DNA of 64,000 bases from Lycorma delicatula (lineage: Eukaryota; Arthropoda; Insecta; Hemiptera; Fulgoridae). Position numbers and translations under genes: made by a program. The DNA lies in the NCBI RefSeq assembly GCF_047948215.1, contig NC_134455.1:153556575-153620574 (forward strand), written 5' to 3'. Below are positions 34,931-45,290 of this stretch, one piece after another. Every line of letters begins with the position of its first letter. Position 1 is the first letter of the stretch. Below the pieces are notes generated by a model, which was not told the DNA's origin, did not search any database, and saw only the letters and a list, made by a program, of their open reading frames with translations.

Positions 34931-35651
34931 CTGCCTCTGGTTACTTAACTAAATCACATAAAAATAAAACAGAGAAGATACCTGGTGTTGCCTTTGAAAA
35001 ATAACTTTCTTCAAACATTTAATATAATGATTTTAATATTCTGTTGTAAACTAATACAATTTATCGCATCCAGTTTCTCACATGTTAAAAAATTATTGTT
35101 TTCATGGTGGGATGCTCCCTCTTCTTTTTTGAGCTGCTCATTTCAGCTGAATCCTACTTCTTCTTCTCCAAGAGTTCTGTACCCATAATCTTCATCATCT
35201 TCTAACTAATTTATAATTTAGTCTTCTGCTATTTCAATTTCCAAAGCTGTACCCACTTGTAAATTTACACCACTCAGCACCTCAAATCAATCTCTACTTC
35301 ATTATTAAAGAGTAATGTTTTCCACAAAATGGAAAAGTGATATTTTAAGACTATACCATGCACTATTCTAGTTAAAAAAGATCAGTTAAACAAACCAAGT
35401 TGCTTCTCTTCCACAAATCTCCTCTATCTTTAAATGCTACCAATTAAGGCATGAAAACAGCAATTATTTTAAAATTTAATTAACTTAACAATGGTTATTC
35501 CCATATTACATTATAATTTTTTATATTGTGTTTTAAACATTAACATTTTATCACTGAAATTTATTATTTCAATGTCTTATATGATATTTTGCAAAATCAA
35601 GAATTTACTCTAAATAAGAAATTAAATTAAAAAAAATAATTTCTAACTCAC

Positions 35652-35860
35652 ATAGTTTGTTAGGCCAGTTAATGGAGTGTTATTAGCTGTAAGTAGAATA
35701 TCACCCTGTTTTAATAGACCACACTCCCAGGCTGGCTGGTGAGGAAACAGCCTCTTAATACGAACCAATCCTGGCCACTGGCCATCTGAATCCATTCCTC
35801 CAGTCAGACTTAAACCTAAGCCTCGACTGCCTTTTACAAGTGATACAGTGAATGTATTCT
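35652..35860 (-). CDS. PTPN13: exon: N-terminal two thirds of first PDZ domain (PTPN13 PDZ3-like)
   Basis: This 209-bp exon is bounded by an acceptor ending TTTGTTTCAG and a donor GTGAGT. It starts with two bases of a split codon and ends in phase 0 after TNY. It encodes the PDZ carboxylate-binding loop (GSRGLGLSLTGG), then LVRIKRLFPHQPA, GDILL and LTGLTNY, that is strands beta1 to beta5 and the start of helix alphaB. The LVRIKRLFP stretch is, from memory of the family, characteristic of PTPN13 PDZ3. The alphaB1 position appears to be Asn rather than the His of class I PDZ domains, so ligand preference may be non-canonical. The exon that should precede it was not found in the window. The reading frame has no lesion. 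Confidence 0.85.
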
Positions 35861-38800
35861 CTGAAACAAATTGTAAGTTATTTTCAATAAACATAAAAAA
35901 TCATAATGTCGATTTGACTTATTTATATATTATACAACAACATTTAAAAAAACAAAAACAAAAAAAAGCAATGAATTAAAATGTTTTATGTTTATAGCAT
36001 ATACTAATTGATAACCAGGTAATGTCAGTTACATCCAATCTCATGATTTTTGGGTTGTTCCATCCTGTGATTTCTTTTCATTCGTGTTAATTTTAATACA
36101 TCTTTTCTCTTTAACTAACTATATTAACAAACAACATATGATGGTTTGATGGTAAAGGTATATAATAAGCTTCAGGTCACTCATCATACAAAGGACACTT
36201 CTAGTCAAGAAAGCTGCACTAGATACCAAGAAATTTCAAATTAACCACAAGAATCAATCAAAACATATGTAAGTGCATTCAAAATTTGTTTTATCACAAC
36301 AAAGATTATAATGCTGTTAATACAGCATTTTCTACTTTAAGAAAACAAAGAATTGCTGTTTTGCTTCTCTTTCTGTTTCATTTTTCATGCTACATTAAGT
36401 CCATTAAAATTACATTATAGCACTCGTAGGAAGACTGACAGTGAAAGTACAATAAGTTTATAATACAGATCAACAATAACTGCTGAAATGTTCAATTTTT
36501 TTCACTTGCTAAAATTATAGATCTCTGGAACAAAACTGACTTATCATTTTTTAAATTATGGGATGCAAATGCCAAATCTCCATTTAATAAAACAATATTG
36601 ATGGGGCAGAATTAATGTAAACTCATGATAATTTGAACAAAAATGATTGCATATGTTTCATTAATGTGTAATTGTGCTGAATTTATACTAAAAAAAAATG
36701 TATACTTTTGCGTCACACTATAAACATTGCTGCTACTTTTCAATAAGTCATCATTATGCACATCAAATCAGTATCTGATCTAAGTGTAATTATTTTATCT
36801 AGTATATTCTCATCTGGCTAATAAAAAGATCTTTGTTTCTGTATGCTTCTTTTCATGAAAGGAACAACCCAAAATAACTGTGGTATAATACTCACTAATA
36901 ATACCTAGTAACAGAATTATTAACTTCAATGAGGATCATAGAAATCTTCAGGGTAATAAATTATACATGCACTCACAGATTTTATCAAACAAATTCTACT
37001 CCATTGGTGTAAGTTATATAAAATTAATCAGGAAAAGGGTTCATTTTAGAAAATGTATATTCATATTAAGTATATTCGATTATCAGCAAGATTAAAGTAA
37101 TTTTCCAGTTTTTACGCACTGAGTGAATGATTTGGTAGTTACTACCAACAAAAATTAAAAAAAAAGTATTAGATTCACAATCACAGTGAGAAAAAATAAT
37201 TTTAATTTACTTATAAAAATTAAACAATCAAATAATTTTATTTTTATGTAAAATCAAAAATCTATATTAAAAGATTATAAATGAACCAATGATCATAACT
37301 GTATGAACATAAAAGATTAGTGTTAGAAAGGGTTTTCAATCATAAATACTTAATTTAAAAACTAAGAAAGAGTAAACGAAAGACTGTTTGTAAACAATAA
37401 ACAATAAATAAAATTAACTAAAATTCTATGATTAGAAGAAAAAAATTTAATTACAAAAAAAAAAATTACTGAATAAGATTTAAAATGTATACCAAAATGA
37501 GTTGAGTGTTGAAGATTCAAACTAAAACAATACTTTATTCAGTATCAAATGAAGTTGATTCATTAAAATCATGAAATATTAAAAAAACCAAAAACAACGA
37601 CTAAAGGTATATTAATGATGGTATATCCTGGGCAAGACAGTAAATCCTGACATCTACTCCAATGCATAGATTATTCCTTTTCTTATCATTTTCCTTATTC
37701 TCAATTTCTTCTTTCTTCTATAATTGTTCTGTGAATATATATCTGTCCACAATATATGTGCTGGTTTCTATTGCAAAGATTATCTGAAGAGCTAATGTGT
37801 GCATCCTTGGTATCTAGAAGGCAGATCAACTTGGGTACTGCTTTCCCTCTCCAACTGCAGTACAATAAACCTAATTTGTTTAAGTACCTAATGAGTTAAG
37901 TTGGACTTCCTATTCTTATTAAAAATTACCTTAAAAGTTACACAACATGAACCATGAACTACTGCGTAATATTACAGAATAATATATTTAAATAAATCAG
38001 CAATAAAATGGATAATACACAGAACTAATCTTATAAATCCAAGGTAGTAAAGAAGCAAATGTCATAATAAGAATGACATTTATATTGATCAACAAGACAG
38101 TCACCTAGTTTGCGGTCACTTTTTCAGTCTATTCCACAAATTATTTATCACGTTTGAATTTACTTCTTAGAACAACTAAATAAATTTTTCAATAACAAAA
38201 AATTAGCAATGTAGCTATTATCCTAGTTTTATCATTGCTGCAGGTAGTAGCAATGTATCTGAGATCTGTATTTATCAATACAAGTAATCATTAAGTACTA
38301 TAGCAATAACCTTGAGTTATAAGAAGTATTAAATTCTCAATCTTGAATATCTCTTCCTTCAACAATTCAAAAAAAAAGAAACACTTCCACAACACTGCTA
38401 GCTAGGGTTAATTAATATCTCAACTTATTCCCCAGTAATCCTCAAGGAATCAGGTACTATTAACTGGCTGGAAAGAAAGATTACCTACCAGATTTTGAGA
38501 AGTTATATAAAATTCTATTTTACCTAATTACATAAAATCAAATTTTAACTGTTGCATAACGTAACATTACAATTGATGATTATAAGCAACCAAGATGTGA
38601 CAAAAATAATGAAAATGACAACCATTCTCTAAAATAATGAACCTTTCTTGACATGCTTACTAGAGAAAGTGAAGAGTTAAGTAGTTTCCCATTGCCACCA
38701 AAATGCAAGTTACATTCAACCCTAAAGTTCAGGACATTAGTCATAGAGTATATCTGTTCAAATGATTATAATATATGAAAAACTTTTAAAATTTGGGTGT

Positions 38801-39083
38801 ATAGGTGACTACACAAGACATCCTGCATAATATTAACAGTTCTATAAAAGTTGGATAAATCTACTAAAATAGTATAAACCACCAACAGGAAACTCAGTAT
38901 TTGGGTTACATCCATAATTAACGATAAAAAAGAACTGCTTTTTTATGTTTTTATCAAAGATGGTCAGCGATGAAAATGATTAAATCTATTAACTTTTTTA
39001 AGAAAAGACTGAACCAATAATTGTAACTTTTCATTAGCTCTTGCAATCAGCGTCAGCGACGGCTACTGCTATTCTCACTGTAA
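35861..39083. other. AT-rich, CpG-poor sequence upstream of the first PDZ exon
   Basis: No exon, RNA gene or mobile element recognised. A hand count of 36001-37020 gives 3 CpG, the same depletion as in the introns to the left, so it probably belongs to the same transcription unit. The missing exon that should end with one base of a split codon may be hidden here or lie beyond the window. Confidence 0.4.
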
Positions 39084-39110
39084 ATGGCATCAATTGTGAT
39101 AATATTACTG
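39084..39110 (+). CDS. candidate first coding exon of an unrecognised plus-strand gene
   Basis: ATG at 39084 begins MASIVIILL, nine codons, followed at once by a GTAATT donor at 39111. The phase (0) matches the acceptor at 39450 and joins in frame to the next candidate exon. The upstream 80 bases are locally CpG-rich (AGCGTCAGCGACGG). This is only a splice-phase argument; chance is a real possibility. Confidence 0.2.
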
Positions 39111-39450
39111 GTAATTTTATTTAGTTAGTCAAATATTTAGAATGTAATTGAAAAGTGTGTCAAATTTAATCATGTCTGTTCATTAATTATATATAACTGT
39201 TGCACGATTATGTATTCAAAATATTAGATTATGTTAAGATTTATTCCTTTCTTTTACACTCAAATGTTATGATACATACGACAAAACAATATAATTAATG
39301 GACACAAGTCAAATCCAACAACCCTTTTTACAACATTCCTTAATTCACTATAGACGGTCGCAAGGTCACTAAAAAAGTTATATTTGTTACATTTGGTTTA
39401 ATTTGTCATTTAAAAAGTTTATAATTTTAAATAAATAACAATTCCAACAG

Positions 39451-39655
39451 GTCATTTTGGAGTTTCCGGTCAATGAAGTATGGACTTTGCTTAAGAATCT
39501 GCGTGAATTGTTCGCAAATCAGTTCGCTAAAAAATTTCAGAGTAAGGATAGCACTGACAGTCGACAAATAAAGGAAAAAGGCGGCAAAAGTGAAAGAACT
39601 GAATTGAATGTCTATTTTCATAAGAACATACAAAAAATTCGCGCGGACATTGTTA
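39451..39655 (+). CDS. candidate exon of an unrecognised plus-strand gene
   Basis: A 205-bp open segment between an acceptor (AATTCCAACAG) and a consensus donor (GTGAGT), encoding VILEFPVNEVWTLLKNLREL, FANQFAKKFQSKDS, a basic stretch and ELNVYFHKNIQKIRADIV. Codon use is varied and CpG-rich rather than the Lys/Asn/Ile-dominated pattern of random ORFs here. It sits exactly at the CpG transition. The minus strand is also open across the segment, which weakens the call. No family is recognised; a divergent neighbour sharing a promoter region with the PDZ gene would fit. Confidence 0.35.
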
Positions 39656-41088
39656 GTGAGTAATGTACGCACATATTAGCGCGCGCGCATAAGTGTGATA
39701 GTCCCAAAAGTTCTATCTTCAACTCTATTAATGATATTAAGTTTAAAAAAGAAAAAAAAAGAAATAATCGTTTAATTCTTCATTACATCACTACAAACGT
39801 AAAATCAAGTGCAATCTTCACTAAAGATCATTAAGATACAGAGATTTAAAAACATTTAACAAAACTAAAATATTTCAACAAAAATTATTCTAAAACGAAG
39901 AGAAATTATAGTAAAAATGAATGGAAAAATAATCTACAATATTCATAAAACTGAAACCAGGTTAAGAATAATAAGCACTCATGGCAGTCATTGTAAATTA
40001 ACGCAACAAAATGGATTATTATTCGAAAAGATACCGCGGACGTACAAAAACAAATATAAATAAATAAATACCGTAAAATCATATAAAAGAGGACCAGTTC
40101 AAGATCAATTATTTAGCAAATATTATGCGAAATAACAATTAGAAATAAAAACAACGGAAAAATGAAAGAGTAAATACATTACATAATGAACAAAGCATTA
40201 TTACTATGATTATTATTATTACTGCATACTTCGTACATAATGTAATTCATTTTTGTACAATTTTTTTAAGGTAAACTCATTATTATAATCACGGTTTAAA
40301 ATTCATAAGAATTATGACTAAAAAAATAAGACTAAAATTACATACTGTAAAAAATAAGTATTTTTTATTTTTTCATAAAAAAAGTATTTTTTTTATTTAT
40401 TTTAAACAATACAGGTAAAGAAGACGTAAAGGATATCAAATAAATAACAAATGACTATACCTGCATTAATAATAATTATAAATATAGCAAAAATAAACAG
40501 GTTAAATGTTAGTATAAATCGTGAAATAATATCATCATTTTCAAAAAGAAAATATTTCACAATCGATAATATGAGTGAGATGTTGAACAAACATTAGATA
40601 AAAAGAAAGAGAATAAAAAAGTATTTAAAAAAAAACAAAGAAAACAGTTAGAATATTATAAATAAATTAAATATAAATTAGAAATTTAACGGTAGAAAAA
40701 CATTAATATTCAGCGCAATAATAAATCGGTATCTACAACAGAACAGAACTTATAATTTTAATTAAAATAAAAAAAAGATAAATTCCAAATGCGAAGAAAG
40801 AAAAAACAGAACCTGCAATATAAGAGCATAAAAAAAAACTTTGTAAAAAAGTTTAATAATAATATTTAATAAAATCCTCTTGAAATTAAATAATCCGAAG
40901 TTTTGACATCTGGAAATAAAAAGTCAATGTTAAAGTAAGAAAGATTTCAGTACAGGCAGTTTTTACAAACAATATTTATAAATTATTTAAAAATCTTAAA
41001 TTTTATTAATGTTTGAACTTTTAAAATAACAAAAATTAAAAAAAAAATCCAGTATACAGTGTAAAAATACAGTAAAAAAGTACACTAT
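39656..41088. other. AT-rich, CpG-normal sequence; short GC dinucleotide tract
   Basis: Only a GCGCGCGCGC tract at about 39680 and A/T-rich runs; no gene recognised. Confidence 0.4.
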
Positions 41089-41358
41089 TGAAAGTGTAGG
41101 TGAAAAGGTGTATTATGTTTATATTACAAAGGAACATAAAAATTAATATGCTTTTCTTTCAAGGAGTGCATTTCCAAAATTTCAAGAAAGTTATTTACAC
41201 AAAGAGAGACTTTTTTCCTAGTCTGAAAGTGTAGATGAAAAAGTGTATTACGTTTATATTACAAAGGAACAAAAAAATTAATACGCTTTTCTTTCAAGGA
41301 ATGCATTTCCAAAATTTCAAGAAAGGTATTTTACACTAAGAGAGGCTTTTTCCTAGTC
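41089..41358. repeat. tandem duplication, 135-bp unit, two copies
   Basis: The units start at 41089 and 41224 with TGAAAGTGTAG-TGAAAA, then share TTTATATTACAAAGGAACA, CTTTTCTTTCAAGGA and TGCATTTCCAAAATTTCAAG, ending in TTTTTCCTAGTC. Roughly nine tenths identical by eye, with several differences at CG/TG sites. Confidence 0.9.
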
Positions 41359-41929
41359 TTTAACCGCACTGAACCAATATTAAACAAAAAATTTTCTGAA
41401 ATATTTTTTGATTATATTTCTAAACATTTTCTCAACATTTTTTTCTTTATTCTGTAATCGAATCAAAGGAAATAAAGACTTTATACTGCGATCTCTTGAA
41501 GTACCCGTGTGAATATAAGTACTTCGACCAGATAAAAATAATGGTTCTTAACGTTTAAGAAATAATAAAGAGTCAATGAAACAAATTGTTGAAAATTCAA
41601 AATAAATCAAACGAAATTATATACAAGTTTTTGAAATTTAAGAAAGTTTCAGAAATACAGCTGCTTTTCGTAGTAGAACCCAGCGTTGCGAGTTGACGAA
41701 CGAAAATAAAACTCTCTTTCTCAAAACAAGGGTACACAAAATGGAAAACATTTTTTATAGACGGTTTGTCAGAATTTTTTTCGTACGATAAACAGGTCAA
41801 AAGATTGAATAACTTATATTATTAATCACTGTTCTTTTTGGAAACATATATTTTGAAACTGTTCCATTTTACGTGATATAAATCTTTTTTTTTTTTTCAA
41901 GTTTCCAGAATCTTCAGTGCACCTCTGAA

Positions 41930-42207
41930 AAACATATGTCTTCCCAAATCAGCTGATTTGGAAGTCGAGAGCTGCAACGTTCAAGTCCTAATAAAGGCAG
42001 TTACTTTTACACGAAATTGAATACTAGACCGTGGATACCGGTGTTCTTTGGTGGTTGGGTTTCAATTAACCACACATCTCAGGAACGGTCGAACTGAGAC
42101 TGTACAAGACTGCACTTCATTTACACTCACACATATCATCCTTATTCACCCATTGAAGTAATATCTGAATGGTAATTCCCGGAGGCTAAACAAGAAAAAG
42201 AAAAAGT
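41930..42207 (+). repeat. SINE family 2, near-complete copy
   Basis: It contains the palindrome AAATCAGCTGATTT, a canonical pol III B box GTTCAAGTCC at 41979-41988, body blocks (GGATACCGGTGTTCTTTGG, CGAACTGAGACTGTACAAGA) and the tail ATCATCCTTATTCACCCATT, GAAGTAATATCTGAA, CGGAGGCTAAACAAG with A-rich end. The same blocks occur reversed at 29.28-29.43/34.83-34.93 kb. Confidence 0.75.
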
Positions 42208-43595
42208 TGTACCCAACACGCAAAAACATTTGAACGATTAACTAAACGAATTTTAATTATTATTGTATTTAAACCAGTAGCGTTCAAAACTTCTTTGCCA
42301 ATCCAAGAAAACAAACCCTCTGTACAGAACATCACATATTTTTAATGAATTATAATTAAATATATAAAATAAAATTGTTAAAAATACCTTAACCATAAAT
42401 TATAAATACGTGTCTTTATGTATTAATTTTTAAAAAAATTTTATTTACGACAATTTTGTTTTTGAATAAATTATATAAGAGGATTAGATTATTTAAAGGA
42501 GATACTAGATACTTGTAAATCGATTACCCTTAAATCATATCTTTTTTAAACGATAAAATAATAAAATAATTTAAAGTAATCATAAAAGGAACAATATATT
42601 TTCATCAGTCTCTTATTTATGGTAACATTCTTTTTTCATGATCATGGGACCAATCATGTTACATATTTACTTGAAAGTGGAATTGTTAAATACTAAATAA
42701 TTATATTCAGTAAATAGGCCGCCAAAATAAGGTACATTTTTAATAGCTAGGAAATAGTATCGACAGTTTTGATTATTTTAGATTCTAAAATAATTATTTT
42801 GTTAATGTTGGTGATAACATTCTTTGAGAGTCGTTAAAATACTTAAATCGTCCCCTTCCCTTTTAGAACATGGAAGGACTAGTAAATTGTTTTATCTTGT
42901 TCGTATTCATATATGTAAACATACACATCAAAAGTATCTAAATAAAGAGTAATAACAATTAGAAATACTTTTCTAATAGCTGCCTTTTTTCTATATAAAA
43001 AATTAAATCAATTAAAGTTTTTCAATTTTAAGCAACTGAATGAAAAGAATAAGACGACACTAACGTTACGTAAATAATAAAAATGATGATTTTCTTCGCT
43101 AATAAAACTTTAAAGAACCTCGAAATAAATTTAGCCGTTTCTAATTACAACATAATAAAAATAACTGTAGTAAAGAATAGCGCATAACGTCACCTGAATT
43201 CCGTTAGTTGAAATTAAGTGGAATAATTTTATAATTTTTCACTCCACTCTGCCGAGTTTGTGTTACAGCGCGATGAAGAAAAAGACGGGGGTTATTTTCT
43301 GTTCTGGAGTATGATTTTATTCGCGAGAATAAACACATTTCCTTATTCTTGCTATAAAATATAACGAGAATTACTTTTATAACAGCAAACAAATTATTAC
43401 TCAGACACAGTTTTAACAAAATGAAAAGAATTTATTTTGATGGAAAATGATTTACGAAAATTGATTACTCTGATTAATATCTTCACCGGTTTTCAGTAAA
43501 AGATTTAATCTGGCTTTATTAATAAAAGCTACATTAAACATTTCAAAACGAAAAGAAATATGTACGATACATTTTTAACGTAAAATACTACTGAC
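42208..43595. other. AT-rich sequence, nothing recognised
   Basis: No coding region, RNA gene or repeat was identified. CpG is frequent (33 in 43021-44040 by hand count). Confidence 0.4.
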
Positions 43596-43599
43596 AATA

Positions 43600-43670
43600 C
43601 ATATATATCATCCTCATTCATCCTCTGAAGTAATATCTTACGGTGGTTCGAGAGGCCAAACAGAAAATGA
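43600..43670 (+). repeat. SINE tail fragment (family 2)
   Basis: ATCATCCTCATTCATCCTCTGAAGTAATATCT, CGGTGGTTCGAGAGGCCAAA: the 3' tail only, matching 42.13-42.20 kb and the tail of the family-1 copy at 16.62 kb. Confidence 0.65.
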
Positions 43671-45010
43671 ATACTAGGAAAAAAATTCATTAATTACGCT
43701 GAAAATTAGATATCAAAACGCGAATAATAGGCAATAAAAACTAATTATAAAATGGATGGTGAAAACAAAATCGTAAAAAAAATAATGCTTATAAAATTTT
43801 CTAAATTTTGTTCCGAATGAACATCATTAAATTTTTTTCGACATAATTCATATTGCGGTTGTAAACATAAGAAAAAACTAACATTTACAGAGAGGCCAGC
43901 GTTCTGATGGTATTTCCCAAATATAACTACATCTTATCGTGTATTGTAAGAAACAGTAACTAAAATAATTCTTAAAGGTTTAAATTTTACTAGATATTTT
44001 TTCGAGAAAAACAAGTTTTCTGAACTATTTAATTTTTACTATCGGTCGGATAGAAAATTCGAGTTTAAATTGTACATTCGATGGTGGATTAGCTTTCAGA
44101 AACGGAGGCGAAGGTCTACAGGCAGAAACCGATTCTAAAAATCTTGATATATTTTATCAAAAGCTATTTTTTTCGATTTCAGGAATACGTAAAATAAAAA
44201 AAATAAATTATTGTATTATGATAAATACAACAGCCGTTCAGAAATTACACTGCTGGAAATTGACAAACGTCATTCAAGATCAGTTGGCTTATTAACATTA
44301 CTTTTTGAAGGCTATTACTTTGTCCGCACAACCGCATTGGTCATTTACATGCAAGTTGTAATGTTTTCAAATAAGATAATCTGTGTCGTCGTCGACTAAT
44401 GTAAGTAAAGATACGCTTTTTGAAAATATGATATCGATTAAAATACTTTGGAAGCCTTAATGCTCTGGGTTAATGATAACGAAATAATTATACGAAAATC
44501 CTGTAGAACGTTTCAGAGCGGTAAAATGAACGTGCATGAGGTAGAGCGTTCCAAGTGACTGCATTATACCAGCGATTTAAGAAACTCGCAGATTATAAAT
44601 GCAGAAAACAACGATCCTCCATCGCGGATTGGGCCACATGTTTCAAGAACATTCTTGATAAAATCGTCCATCGAGATTTTACAGGAGTAACGTCTTCCCA
44701 CGCATGTTACCGGAAGACTACAGATAAATGTGTGTGTGTGCAAATTAATAAAATATTTTGTTTTTTTAATATATTTTCTGTCTGAGAAAATTAAATTATT
44801 ATAACCATAAGTTGATGAAATAATTAAAAATAACGAGTAGATCCTACACGCAAGATCACAAGTTTAAACTACTCACCACTGTAACTCACTGTATAAGCGC
44901 GTATGAAAAATACATCAGTACAAAGTCAACATAACCTCCAATTGAGGTGTCTGTTGTTGTCAACCACATGGTAAACAATTTTGTCTGTTGTCGACCTGAA
45001 ACTGATGTAA
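43671..45010. other. AT-rich sequence, nothing firmly recognised
   Basis: Short open frames exist (for example 44555-44785 plus, beginning with a non-ATG codon) without splice support or recognisable similarity. Confidence 0.4.
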
Positions 45011-45290
45011 CTGAAGAACGACTGAACCAATCTTCATCAAATTTTTATACGCACAACTTCAGATACACTAATACATCATACCTAAATGTCAGTGAAATTT
45101 ATCAAGTAGTTTGAAGATTTTCGAGCCATAAAATTTTCAATTTTTTTTTAAACAATTGAACCTAAAGAACGACTATCAATCTTCGTCAAATTCTCACGTG
45201 CATAAATTCAGATACACTACTACAGCATAACTAAATTTCAATGAAATTGATCAAGTAGTTTTGGAGATTTTCGAGACCCAAAATTTACAC
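45011..45290. repeat. degenerate tandem repeat, two units of about 150 bp
   Basis: Units near 45011 and 45161 share AAGAACGACT, CAATCTTC-TCAAATT, CAGATACACTA-TAC, ATCAAGTAGTTT and GATTTTCGAG in the same order. Confidence 0.75.

Larger units (their letters stand above)
21872..35651 (-). other. 13.8-kb intron splitting the first PDZ domain
   Basis: The largest intron and the main mobile-DNA store: mariner (22112-23428), SINE (23.69-23.84 kb), foldback (26309-26731), Tc1/mariner element (27499-28672), SINE interrupted by the R1 element (29281-34930). The blocks 23.85-26.30 and 34.93-35.64 kb are AT-rich intron without recognised features. Confidence 0.6.
552..35860 (-). other. PTPN13: PTPN13-like multi-PDZ gene, internal part (six exons, five introns)
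   Basis: Six minus-strand exons share consistent phases: 35652-35860 ends phase 0, 21695-21871 and 17791-17943 are whole-codon exons, 13262-13437 ends with two bases of an Arg codon completed by the first base of 5537-5691, and that exon ends with one base completed by 552-748. Every junction read has GT/AG. Intron lengths are about 13.8, 3.8, 4.3, 7.6 and 4.8 kb. The product is two PDZ domains followed by a Ser/Pro-rich tail of about 160 residues. PTPN13 is a submembrane scaffold phosphatase with KIND, FERM, five PDZ and PTP domains; the two PDZ domains here look like its third and fourth. FRMPD2, which shares the KIND-FERM-PDZ architecture, cannot be excluded. No KIND, FERM or PTP coding sequence was recognised, so both ends of the gene lie elsewhere or this is a PDZ-only relative. 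Confidence 0.7.

Noticed and set aside
39427..39672. Minus-strand open frame opposite the candidate plus exon
   Set aside because: Fewer coding-like features: Phe/Leu-rich, and no good acceptor/donor pair in the phase needed by the PDZ gene.
44555..44785. Open frame with several Cys residues (plus strand)
   Set aside because: Starts at a non-ATG codon, no convincing splice sites, no recognised family, ends in AT-rich hydrophobic text typical of chance frames.
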